DNA of 61,151 nucleotides from an uncultured Acidobacteriota bacterium. Lineage in GTDB: Bacteria > Acidobacteriota > Blastocatellia > RBC074. The translations under genes and the position numbers were made by a program. The stretch lies in assembly GCA_902825875.1 (NCBI GenBank), contig CADECP010000042.1, positions 1 through 61,151 on the forward strand, written 5' to 3'. Every line of letters starts with the position of its first letter. Position 1 is the stretch's first letter. Under the pieces are notes generated by a model. It was not told where the DNA came from. It did no database searches and saw only the letters and a program-made list of their open reading frames with translations. Of the stretch, positions 17,051 to 25,316 are shown one piece after another.

Positions 17051-19741
17051 TCAGTTTTGAAACCGATTTTGTAGCCAGTTCAAGCTGGTGTTATGCGTCA
17101 CCTCATCGTGCGGCAACAGCAGGTAACGCCAGGTTTTGCCGCCGTTTTCTGCTGCGTGCTGATTGGCGGAATCGCACCATTGGCGGGCGACCTGGGCTTT
17201 CAACCGGACTTCGCCGTCCTCGAACTGGCTGGCCATCTTGGTTTCGCAAAGCAGTTTTTCCGCCGCCGTTTCGATGACGAAATCCGGCTCGTAACCCGCG
17301 CCGGTTTTGTGTTCGATCCGCAAATGCCCGCTGGCGGGTTTCATCCAGCGCAAAACTTCCGCGTCATCTTCTAACAACACGGCGAAACGGCGTTCGGTGT
17401 CGGAATCGAATTTCTGATATGGGTAACAGCATTTGCGGAATCCGCCGAAAACCAGTTGCCGGATGGAGTTTCGCTGTTCCAGCGGCGCGCGGAAATCTCG
17501 CGGCTGGATGCCGGCGGGCAGCGTGAAACTGTTCGGGCGCAGCGCCGAAAAGCCTTTGCTGATTTTGACCTGATAATCCACGGGCGTTTCCCAGTAATGC
17601 AGCATCATCTGCCGGTAGACGAATTCCGTCAGCGAGCGTTGGTGATAGAGCAGCACATTTTCGATTTCGCGATCATCCCGCAGATAACCGCGCAGGCGAG
17701 CGATCAATTGACCGGAAAGTTTGTACAACAGATCGGCGTGTTCGTCATAGTCCACTTCGTCGTAATTCATCAGCGCGCCGACCAGATAATCTTCCAGACG
17801 TTCTTCGCGCGTTTGGTCGTGTTCCCACATCAACGAAGCGCGTTCGTTCGTCCGCAGTTGTTGAATCAGGATTTCGCGGCTGACCGGTTGCAGATGGATT
17901 TTGTCCAAACCTTCCAAATCGAAATCAGTAAACCCAAAGCTCACCGCTTGCGACGGAATCAGCACAATGCGCGGCACGTCAATCGTCAGTTCGGCGATTT
18001 TTTGGGTCACGACGCCGACCACGCGCTCGACCGTTTTCGGCAAATCGCTTTCCACGCCGGGCAGAGCGGTTTGTGCGGGCGCGATGATTTGCAAGGTTTC
18101 AGCGATGATTTGCCGTTGGATTTCCGGCTCCTGCAAGCGTTTGGAGCTTTCCAGCCGTTCGTATTTTTTCGTCACCTCCAGCGCGACCGTGGCGATTTTT
18201 TGTTCCTCCGGCGCGAATAAAACCGGCGGCTGATTTGCGCTCGGTTCATTGCCGAACGCCGTCGAGTTGCCGGTCAGCAGAGTTTCCAACACTGAAGGCA
18301 CAATCACCGATTGCGGCGTTTCCAGCGGAATGTCGCCGCCTGCGCCGATGGTCACTTGTTGGCGAATGATCGAATCCGGCGAATTGGCGGCGTCCACAAT
18401 CGCCTGGAATTTGTCGTGCGCGATGATCGTCAGCCGATCAATCGCGGCCACGCCCGTGCGTTTGCCGAAAGGCAATCGCAATCCGCGCCCGATGGTTTGT
18501 TCGGTCAGAATTTCAGAAGCCGAAGCGCGCAGCGGCACAATGGTGTAAAGGTTGGTCACGTCCCAACCCTCTTTTAACTTGTTGACGTGAATGACGATTT
18601 CGGTGTCGGCATCGGTTTCCACGGCCAGCAATCGTTTGGTGTTTTCGTCGGATTCTTCGCCGCGCAAATTGGAATGCACCTGAATGACGCGGCCACGATA
18701 GCGGCCATCGAAAAAGTCTTCGGCTTCGATCAATTCCTGCAATTGGCGGGCGTGTTCAGTCTCCTGAGCCACCACCAACACGAAAGGTTTGACCGGCGCG
18801 GTGTTGGTTTCGCGCGCGTAATTTTCCAGTTCGACTTTGACGAATTCGTGATGGTGTATGCCGTCTTCCAGCTTGATGCGTTCCAGTTGTTCGGCGCTGT
18901 AATCTTCCGGCTTGAAGTCTTTGCGCGTGGCCACGGCGGGTTCCTTGGTGAAACCGTCCGTCAGCGCGGCGGAAAGCGGATAACTGTAAATCACGTTTTT
19001 GAAGGCTTCGGCTTTTGCTCCGACGGCTTTGGGCGTGGCGGTCAGTTCCAGCCCCAGAATCGGTTTCAATTCGCTGATGGCTTTGGCTCCGGCGCTGGCG
19101 CGGTAACGATGAGCTTCGTCCATCAGCAAGACCAGATCGTCCAGTTCGGCCAGATAGTTGAAATAACTTTCGCCGATGTATTCCTGCAACCGTTTCATTC
19201 GCGGAAGCGCACCGCCGCGAACTTCGCTGTTGATTTTGGAAATGTTGAAGATGTTGATGAACGCCGTCCGCTCGCTTTCAAACATTCGCAACTGGCTTGT
19301 GTGTTCCAGCCGAACGCCGCGTCCGTCTTCGTAATTTTCGCCTGTCACGACGACCGGAGGATTGACGGCGTATTGCTCCATTCCGCGAAAGACGTATTTC
19401 GGCGTGTTCGGCGTGAAATCCTGAATCAGCTTTTCGTAAATCGTCAGGTTCGGAGCCAGCACGAAAAAGTGTCGGCTGACTTCCGTCGCGTGCAGGTAGG
19501 CGATGAAAGCTCCCATCAGCCGCGTTTTGCCTACGCCGGTGGCCAGCGCAAAACACAAACTGGGGAAGTCGCGCTCGAAATCCGACACCGACGGATACAG
19601 CCCGCGAATCAGCGCCAGTGTTTCTGCCGGTTCGGCTTCCAGTTCGATTTGCCCCAGAACTTCGGCCAGAATTTCCAGCGATTGGCGCTGCGGCGGGCGC
19701 AGGCTCAATCGTTGCGCGATGGAGTTGACGTGTTTGGTCAT
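17051..19741 (-). CDS. res: Type III-like restriction helicase/nuclease (Res)
   Basis: An 896-residue superfamily 2 helicase. Motif I is ATGVGKTRLM (67-76), motif II DEAHRY (208), motif III ELTATPK, and the C-terminal helicase half has 'GWDVTNLYTIVPLRAS' and EQTIGRGLRLP. Near the C-terminus (about residues 818-835) 'EPDFVIETAAEKLLCETKM' is a PD-(D/E)XK-type nuclease site. This is the layout of the ATP-dependent cutting subunit of type III restriction-modification systems. ATG 19739-19741 is chosen by family start; the longer frame to 19933 reads over the VapBC module on the other strand. The matching methyltransferase is at 20486-22159. Confidence 0.88.
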   Translation of the reverse strand: MTKHVNSIAQRLSLRPPQRQSLEILAEVLGQIELEAEPAETLALIRGLYPSVSDFERDFPSLCFALATGVGKTRLMGAFIAYLHATEVSRHFFVLAPNLTIYEKLIQDFTPNTPKYVFRGMEQYAVNPPVVVTGENYEDGRGVRLEHTSQLRMFESERTAFINIFNISKINSEVRGGALPRMKRLQEYIGESYFNYLAELDDLVLLMDEAHRYRASAGAKAISELKPILGLELTATPKAVGAKAEAFKNVIYSYPLSAALTDGFTKEPAVATRKDFKPEDYSAEQLERIKLEDGIHHHEFVKVELENYARETNTAPVKPFVLVVAQETEHARQLQELIEAEDFFDGRYRGRVIQVHSNLRGEESDENTKRLLAVETDADTEIVIHVNKLKEGWDVTNLYTIVPLRASASEILTEQTIGRGLRLPFGKRTGVAAIDRLTIIAHDKFQAIVDAANSPDSIIRQQVTIGAGGDIPLETPQSVIVPSVLETLLTGNSTAFGNEPSANQPPVLFAPEEQKIATVALEVTKKYERLESSKRLQEPEIQRQIIAETLQIIAPAQTALPGVESDLPKTVERVVGVVTQKIAELTIDVPRIVLIPSQAVSFGFTDFDLEGLDKIHLQPVSREILIQQLRTNERASLMWEHDQTREERLEDYLVGALMNYDEVDYDEHADLLYKLSGQLIARLRGYLRDDREIENVLLYHQRSLTEFVYRQMMLHYWETPVDYQVKISKGFSALRPNSFTLPAGIQPRDFRAPLEQRNSIRQLVFGGFRKCCYPYQKFDSDTERRFAVLLEDDAEVLRWMKPASGHLRIEHKTGAGYEPDFVIETAAEKLLCETKMASQFEDGEVRLKAQVARQWCDSANQHAAENGGKTWRYLLLPHDEVTHNTSLNWLQNRFQN

Positions 19742-19786
19742 AATTGATTGGTAATGTGGGGCAACGCGATTAAAATACGGGGTATT

Positions 19787-20068
19787 ATGATTGCACAACA
19801 AGAACTTCAAAAATTGATTAGGCTCTCCGTCCGCGAAAAACTCGAACTGGCTCGCGTGCTGATTGACAGTTCGATTGAAGCGGCATCGGCAAACGGCCAA
19901 CAGGTTTCTCAATTCGTCGAAGAAACGGATCAACCGTCTGCCGGCGCAAGATGGTTAATGGAAATGGCGGGGCGCTACTCTGGCGGCCCCGGCGATACCG
20001 CCGAACGCGCGGACGAAATTTGCGAGGCAGAATTAGGAGCGCGCAGCGAATATCTGGTGAACCGTTGA
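19787..20068 (+). CDS. Antitoxin of a PIN-domain toxin module
   Basis: A 93-residue protein starting at ATG 19787, upstream of and overlapping the PIN toxin (TGATG junction at 20066-20070). The N-terminal half is a short helical region ('LQKLIRLSVREKLELARVLI'), as in antitoxins carrying an addiction-module motif (DUF2281-like); the C-terminal half is acidic and probably wraps the toxin. The longer frame to 19748 adds only 13 unconvincing residues. It is expressed opposite to the flanking Res and Mod genes. Confidence 0.7.
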   Translation: MIAQQELQKLIRLSVREKLELARVLIDSSIEAASANGQQVSQFVEETDQPSAGARWLMEMAGRYSGGPGDTAERADEICEAELGARSEYLVNR

Positions 20069-20481
20069 TGGCCTATTTACTTGACACCGGCTTTCTTTAC
20101 GCCGTTCTGAATCAGAAAGAGCGGCAACATAAACTGACGGCATCGCTGCTCGCCAATCTTCGCCAGGAAGTAGTACTGCCCGTTCACGCTATTACCGAAA
20201 TCGCATATTTGCTTAAGCGAGACATCGGTGTTGAAGCATCCGCAAGTTTCGTAGCCTCTCTGACTACCAAATCGGTTACTTTGGAATGCGCTCAACCCGC
20301 CGATTACCAACGTGCCGCCGAATTGATGCGCCAATACGCCGACGCCAAACTCGATTTCGTGGATGCGATCATCGTCGCCATCGCCGAACGCCTGAACATT
20401 ACGCAGTTACTGACATTGGATCAACGCGATTTTCGGATGATTCGCCCCAGCCACTGCAACAGCTTCGAACTTCTGCCCTGA
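20068..20481 (+). CDS. vapC: PIN-domain ribonuclease toxin (VapC-like)
   Basis: A 137-residue PIN domain. Acidic residues expected for metal-dependent RNA cleavage are present: Asp6 (MAYLLDTGF), Glu in 'VHAITEIAYLL', and two Asp in 'AKLDFVDAIIVAIAE', with a final Asp in LTLDQRDF. VapC toxins cut tRNA or rRNA when the antitoxin is lost. ATG 20068 overlaps the antitoxin stop. The module sits in the 744-base gap between Mod and Res, in the opposite orientation, and could act as an addiction device for the defence-like locus. It converges on Mod with a 4-base gap. Confidence 0.9.
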   Translation: MAYLLDTGFLYAVLNQKERQHKLTASLLANLRQEVVLPVHAITEIAYLLKRDIGVEASASFVASLTTKSVTLECAQPADYQRAAELMRQYADAKLDFVDAIIVAIAERLNITQLLTLDQRDFRMIRPSHCNSFELLP

Positions 20482-20485
20482 ACCA

Positions 20486-22159
20486 TCATCTTTTCCGTTT
20501 CTTCTTTCCCGGTTGATTCAAAACTTCTTCCCGGACTTCATCGAACAACGAAATTTGCGTGTTGGGAGCCGGTTCGGGCGGTTTCAATTCGGCTACCTGC
20601 AAACTGTAATCGTCGCGGTTCCATTCGCATTTGCGGAGCACGGCGTTGGGAATCTTTTTGACCGTCAGGTTTTGAAAGGCCGAAACGTTCGCTTTGAACG
20701 CTTTGCAACAGACCAGCAGCGAGCGGTCTTCGCCGACTTCGTCATCCAGCGCGGCCAGTTGTTCGTGCGTCAGCGTCGAAGTCGTGACGTAAATGTAATC
20801 CCGCTCCGATGAAAGCCCTTGTTGCCAGTAAACGTCGCGGCTGGGCGCGTAACGAAAGCCCATCAATTTGCACATCGCTTCGGAGAGCATTTCGGCGTTG
20901 TAATCGCGGTTGATGACCAGATTGCCCCAGCGGTCTTCTTTCAGCAGCGAATCCGCCAGCCGGTAATACCGAAACCCGCCGCCGCCCTGCCAATTTACCG
21001 CCGAACTGATGCCGCCCGCGTCCGTGCCGTCAATCACTTTCCGCAAGCGCGGCACAATGTGCGTATCGCAATGCTCGCCCAATTCCACCATGATCCAGCG
21101 CCGATTCATCTTGTGTGCCACGGCTCCGGTTGTACCCGAACCCGCGAAGGAATCCAGCACGAGGTCGCCGGGGTTGGCGGCGATTTCAAGGACTCGCTTT
21201 AGCAATCGCTCCGGTTTTGGGGTAATGAAAATATCTTCTTCTACATTGTTGGTAACAGCGCGTATTTCATTCTTTGCCTCTGCATTGTGCCCAGCTTCGT
21301 CGTAACTCCAGAATGTAGAAGGGACAACCCCATCTTTCACATCCGAAAGAAAGCGTTTTTGGGCTGGCATATTGTCGCCTTTTTCGCCCCACCAAATTCG
21401 GTTATCAGCCTGCAATTCCTTAAAACGATCTTCCGATATTCGCCAATATGTTCCTTTGGGAGGCCCGCTGATTAAGCGATTCGAGGGAGACGTAATAGAG
21501 TACAGCCCTTTACTGTAATAGTTTCTAGCTTGGATTGGAGTCGCTTTCCATGGGCCTCTTGGATCATGGTCGGGATTTTTATAAGCATCATCTTGTTTTG
21601 CCGATCTAGGTAAGTCATTACGAACCCATTGCTCGCTGTTTTTGGCAAAAACCAGAAGATAATCGTGCATTGAAGAAAAATGCCGAGCTGAATTCTTTGT
21701 GGTGTACATCTTTTGCCAGATGATTGATGAGATGAAATTGGATCGTCCGAAAACCTCATCACATAAGACTTTTAAGTAGTGGCATTCATTGTCGTCAATC
21801 GTTATCCAAATTGAGCCATCCTCGGAAAGCAGCCTTCGCAAAATCTCCAATCGTTCCCGCATCATCGAAAGCCAAATCGAATGTTCCAGTCCGTCGTCGT
21901 AATGGGTAAACGCGCTGCCGGTGTTGTAGGGCGGATCAATGTAGATGCATTTGACCTGGCCGGTGAATTCCTGTTCCAGCGCCTTCAATGCCAGCAGGTT
22001 GTCGCCTTTGATCAGGCGGTTGTCGAATTGATCTTGTTCGGAGACGCGGTGCGGGGCGTGGTGAGAAAGTTGCGGGTCTTCCAGCAGGATGCGGGGTTCC
22101 AGGCGAGGGCGGTCTTCCTTGCCGATCCAGGTCAATTCCAGTTTCTGTTTTTTGCTCAT
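20486..22159 (-). CDS. mod: Type III-like beta-class DNA methyltransferase (Mod)
   Basis: A 557-residue adenine-type DNA methyltransferase. The catalytic motif DPPYNTGS (75-82) precedes the SAM-binding motif 'DSFAGSGTTGAVAHKMNRRW' (about residue 334), the order of beta-class enzymes. In type III systems Mod also supplies the target recognition domain, here between the two motifs (about 130-320). It modifies host DNA at its site and should pair with Res at 17051-19741. The recognition sequence cannot be read. The gene follows the SNF2 helicase after 162 bases that contain a palindromic repeat. Confidence 0.9.
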   Translation of the reverse strand: MSKKQKLELTWIGKEDRPRLEPRILLEDPQLSHHAPHRVSEQDQFDNRLIKGDNLLALKALEQEFTGQVKCIYIDPPYNTGSAFTHYDDGLEHSIWLSMMRERLEILRRLLSEDGSIWITIDDNECHYLKVLCDEVFGRSNFISSIIWQKMYTTKNSARHFSSMHDYLLVFAKNSEQWVRNDLPRSAKQDDAYKNPDHDPRGPWKATPIQARNYYSKGLYSITSPSNRLISGPPKGTYWRISEDRFKELQADNRIWWGEKGDNMPAQKRFLSDVKDGVVPSTFWSYDEAGHNAEAKNEIRAVTNNVEEDIFITPKPERLLKRVLEIAANPGDLVLDSFAGSGTTGAVAHKMNRRWIMVELGEHCDTHIVPRLRKVIDGTDAGGISSAVNWQGGGGFRYYRLADSLLKEDRWGNLVINRDYNAEMLSEAMCKLMGFRYAPSRDVYWQQGLSSERDYIYVTTSTLTHEQLAALDDEVGEDRSLLVCCKAFKANVSAFQNLTVKKIPNAVLRKCEWNRDDYSLQVAELKPPEPAPNTQISLFDEVREEVLNQPGKKKRKR

Positions 22160-22199
22160 CGGTTGAAATCTCTCAGTGAAGTTGCCGCGTTGGCCGTCG

Positions 22200-22293
22200 C
22201 GTTCGTAGTTCCGCCTTCAGGCGGTGGTGGCGGCTTCAGCCGCCCTACGGCTCGCAAGCGAGCCGCTGCCGCCTGAAGGCGGAACTACGAACG
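22200..22293. repeat. Repeat family C, 25-bp inverted repeat with two inner hairpins
   Basis: Perfect inverted arms of 25 bases (22200-22224 and 22269-22293; core GTAGTTCCGCCTTCAGGCGG) enclose two further palindromes, GGCGGCTTCAGCCGCC (22229-22244) and GGCTCGCAAGCGAGCC (22249-22264). The whole can fold as a three-armed structure. It lies between the SNF2 helicase stop and the Mod start, both on the minus strand, and could affect read-through between them. Confidence 0.9.
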
Positions 22294-22321
22294 TTACTTG
22301 CTCGCGTTTTGCGTTCCGGCG

Positions 22322-25252
22322 TCAGCATAATTCCCAGCGCAGCACGAACAGCGGTTGGACTTGCGGCGGATCAACTTTCATCAAATCGGCCAGTTCGTCA
22401 ATCAGCGCGTCTTTCTGTTGCTGCAAACGTTGGGTTTCGTCGTGAATGCTTTGCTTTTTGGATTGCAGCCGATGCTCCAACTCTTTGATGCGCTGGCGAG
22501 CGGCGATTTTTTCCTTCAGCGGTTTGGTTTGGGAATCTTTCTTTTCCTGTGCGATTTGGTCTTTCAGCAGTTTCAATTCCAACTCCAAACCTTTCTCGGC
22601 TTCTTCTGCCCAGCGATCAAGTTGTTCGACACGCTCGTTGTAAAACGATTCGTGTTCATCTTCTTTGGCTTTGAATCGTTGTTCCAACTGTCGTTGGCGC
22701 AGCGCAAGGAGCGGCGCGGGCAACGCCGTGAAGCCGTTCAACCGCGCCTGTTCGGATTCAAACAACGTCGTTTGACCAAAGGCTTCAGCCGGAATGTGGT
22801 CGCTGATAACGTCCGCCGGAACACGCAATAATCGGGCGGCAGTGTCTTCGTCAATTTCCGCGCCGTCATCGGTGACGGCGGTCAGCAACAGAGCTTCAAC
22901 CGGTTGCATCGCCTGAATGGTGACTTTGGAAACTTCCATCCATCCAGTGCGGCCAATCAGATTTTCGACATTGGAAAATTTGCCGCCGAATTCGGCGCGG
23001 TCGAATTGATCGTAGCGGAACCGCAACCACGCGGCGTCCAGTTGGCGAGTTTTGGCCTGGTCAGCCAGCCGGTGAGCCAGCAAATCGTCGTCGCCATCCA
23101 GCCGGTAAAAATTCCAGCCGCGTTCTTCGGCTTCGTTCCAATTCAAACTGTAATGTTGGTCGGCGTGACGAAAAGAGACTGCGCTGATGAATTCGGCTTC
23201 GGGAAGTTCGATGCGCGTCAGCAGTTTCAAATCCTGTTCGCGTTTGCTCAACCGGTCGCGGAAATCTTCAAAGCGGCCTTTGAATCGTTCGGCGACTTCT
23301 TCGTCCACGTTTTCGGTCAGGGTTTGGCGAGCGTCTTTTTCTTTGGCCAGCAGTTTGTCGCGCATTTCGTTTTCCAGTGCGTCGAAGCGGGCAGCGATTT
23401 CCGGCTTGCTTCTGCACTGTTGCAGGATTTCCAGGATGCGGAATTCGATGTCAACGCCGGATTCAATCGCTCCCAGAATTTCGTCGCTGGCTCCGAATAC
23501 GCCGCTGAATAGTTCAAACTTTTCGTTCAGCAGTTGGTAAACGCGCTGATCGGCCAGATTTTCCTGATTGATGAAGTTGACGACGATGACTTCGTTCTTT
23601 TGTCCGTAACGGTGACAGCGTCCGATGCGTTGCTCAACGCGCTGCGGGTTCCACGGCAAATCGTAATTGATGACCAGCGAACAGAATTGCAGGTTGATGC
23701 CTTCAGCGCCGGATTCGGTGGAAATCAGGATTTCAATCTCGTCGTTTTTTTCAAAGGCTTCGACAATGGCGGCTTTGACGTTGGCGGATTTCGACGCCGA
23801 AATCTGACCGGTTTCGCGGTGACGCGCCAGCCAGTCTTTGTAAATGGCTTGCGAATCCGCGTCGGTGTTGGAACCGTTGAGCAAAGCCAGTTTGCCTTCG
23901 TAACCGTTTTCAGAAAGCAGTTGTTTCAAATACTCCTGAGTTCGGCGGGATTCGGTGAAGATGACGGCTTTGCGATTGCCTTCAAGTTCCAGAATGCCTT
24001 CAAACGCGCGCTTCAGTCCGCGCAACAGGGCAAAGCCTTTTTCGTTGTCGCGTATGCCTTCGGCCAGCAATTGAAACTCTTTCAGATTGGCAATCTCTTT
24101 TCTCAAAGCCTGTGCGTCGGCGGGTTCGGCAGATTCGGTTTGTTTGCCGTTGAAGATTTCGGCTTCTTCGGCGGTTTCTTCGCCGGTTTCGTAATCGTCC
24201 AGGTCTTCGATGGTGACGGAGGCTGTGGCTTGCTGGTCGCTGAGCTTGTTTTCCAGTCGGGTAATCATCTTCCGCAAGGTTTCTTTGATGGCGAAAGAAG
24301 ACGACGCCAGAATCTTGCGTATGACCAGCGTCACCAAATGCCGGGCGCGTTGCGGAATGGCGATGATGTTTTCGTCCTGCAAATAAGCCGAAACCAGTTC
24401 GTAAAGCTTCTGCTCGTCCACTGAAGGCGTGAAATCTTCGGTCATTGCCTGTCGGTTGGTGAATCGCATGGCGCTTTCGGTCTGCGCCTGTTTGCGCAGC
24501 GTGCGTTTGCAAAGCGTCGTCAGCCGTTGTTTCAGAATGGCCAGTTCGGCGGAATCGGCGCGTTTGCCTGTGTACTGTTCGCGGAAAACCTGTTCGCTGC
24601 CGAAAAAGTATGGGTCAATGACAGACACCAATCCGTAAAGCTCCATCAGTGAATTTTGCAGCGGCGTTGCGGAAAGCAGAATTTTTGGTTTGCCGGTGAA
24701 AGCTTCGTTGTAGATTTTTGAGCGTTTGTTTGATCCTTCCTTGAAAACATTCCGCAGCCTATGGGCTTCGTCAAACACGACTAAATCCCAATTGACGGAC
24801 TTCAGATCGTTTTCTTTGCCGGCGGCGAATTCGTAGGAAGAAATGATGATTCGGTCGGAATCGAAAGGATTCAAACGCCCGGCTTTTTTGGCTTGATTGT
24901 AGTTTTTGGTTTCGATGATTTCGCAGGGCAGGGAAAACTTGCCGGTCAATTCCTGCTCCCACTGTTTTCGCAAAGAAGCCGGAACAATCAACAAAATGCG
25001 CCGCCGTTTTTCCGCCCAGCGCTGCGCGATGACGAGCGCGGCTTCGATGGTTTTTCCCAGCCCGACTTCATCAGCCAGAATCACGCCCTGAGACAGCGGC
25101 GAACGCAACGCGAACATTGCGGCGTCAACTTGATGCGGATTCAAATCAATTTTGGCGGCGGAAATCGAACGCGAAAGTTTGTCGGCGGAATCGCCGTCCA
25201 GCGTCAACAGATGCGCCAGATACTGGCTTTGGAAAACGGTGTAACCTGCCAT
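22322..25252 (-). CDS. SNF2-family helicase/ATPase of the defence-like locus
   Basis: A 976-residue SNF2-type superfamily 2 ATPase. Motif I is ADEVGLGKTIEA (60-71), motif II DEAHRLRN (161-168), motif III 'LSATPLQNSLMELYGL', and the C-terminal motifs 'STESGAEGINLQFCSLVINY' and 'QRIGRCHRYGQ' are complete. The last about 170 residues are a long Glu/Lys/Gln-rich coiled coil. Such enzymes translocate on or remodel double-stranded DNA. ATG 25250-25252 has AGAGGA about eight bases upstream. It heads the minus-strand series SNF2, Mod, Res, which suggests a third subunit of a restriction-like system. RapA-like transcription recycling is less likely given the context. Confidence 0.88.
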   Translation of the reverse strand: MAGYTVFQSQYLAHLLTLDGDSADKLSRSISAAKIDLNPHQVDAAMFALRSPLSQGVILADEVGLGKTIEAALVIAQRWAEKRRRILLIVPASLRKQWEQELTGKFSLPCEIIETKNYNQAKKAGRLNPFDSDRIIISSYEFAAGKENDLKSVNWDLVVFDEAHRLRNVFKEGSNKRSKIYNEAFTGKPKILLSATPLQNSLMELYGLVSVIDPYFFGSEQVFREQYTGKRADSAELAILKQRLTTLCKRTLRKQAQTESAMRFTNRQAMTEDFTPSVDEQKLYELVSAYLQDENIIAIPQRARHLVTLVIRKILASSSFAIKETLRKMITRLENKLSDQQATASVTIEDLDDYETGEETAEEAEIFNGKQTESAEPADAQALRKEIANLKEFQLLAEGIRDNEKGFALLRGLKRAFEGILELEGNRKAVIFTESRRTQEYLKQLLSENGYEGKLALLNGSNTDADSQAIYKDWLARHRETGQISASKSANVKAAIVEAFEKNDEIEILISTESGAEGINLQFCSLVINYDLPWNPQRVEQRIGRCHRYGQKNEVIVVNFINQENLADQRVYQLLNEKFELFSGVFGASDEILGAIESGVDIEFRILEILQQCRSKPEIAARFDALENEMRDKLLAKEKDARQTLTENVDEEVAERFKGRFEDFRDRLSKREQDLKLLTRIELPEAEFISAVSFRHADQHYSLNWNEAEERGWNFYRLDGDDDLLAHRLADQAKTRQLDAAWLRFRYDQFDRAEFGGKFSNVENLIGRTGWMEVSKVTIQAMQPVEALLLTAVTDDGAEIDEDTAARLLRVPADVISDHIPAEAFGQTTLFESEQARLNGFTALPAPLLALRQRQLEQRFKAKEDEHESFYNERVEQLDRWAEEAEKGLELELKLLKDQIAQEKKDSQTKPLKEKIAARQRIKELEHRLQSKKQSIHDETQRLQQQKDALIDELADLMKVDPPQVQPLFVLRWELC

Positions 25253-25316
25253 GTTTTTTCCTCTTGGGTTGGGATTGCTGAGGGCACAACCGAAGTTTAT
25301 CACCGGGCTTAATTTT

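Noticed and set aside
18587..19747. 386-codon plus-strand frame within the Res gene
   Set aside because: It is antisense to helicase motifs and Phe/Gly/Gln-rich without structure.
17051..25252. DISARM or BREX system
   Set aside because: SNF2 helicase and methyltransferase are present, but no DrmA/DrmB/DrmC, PglZ, BrxC or Lon-like gene was seen; type III-like is the better label.
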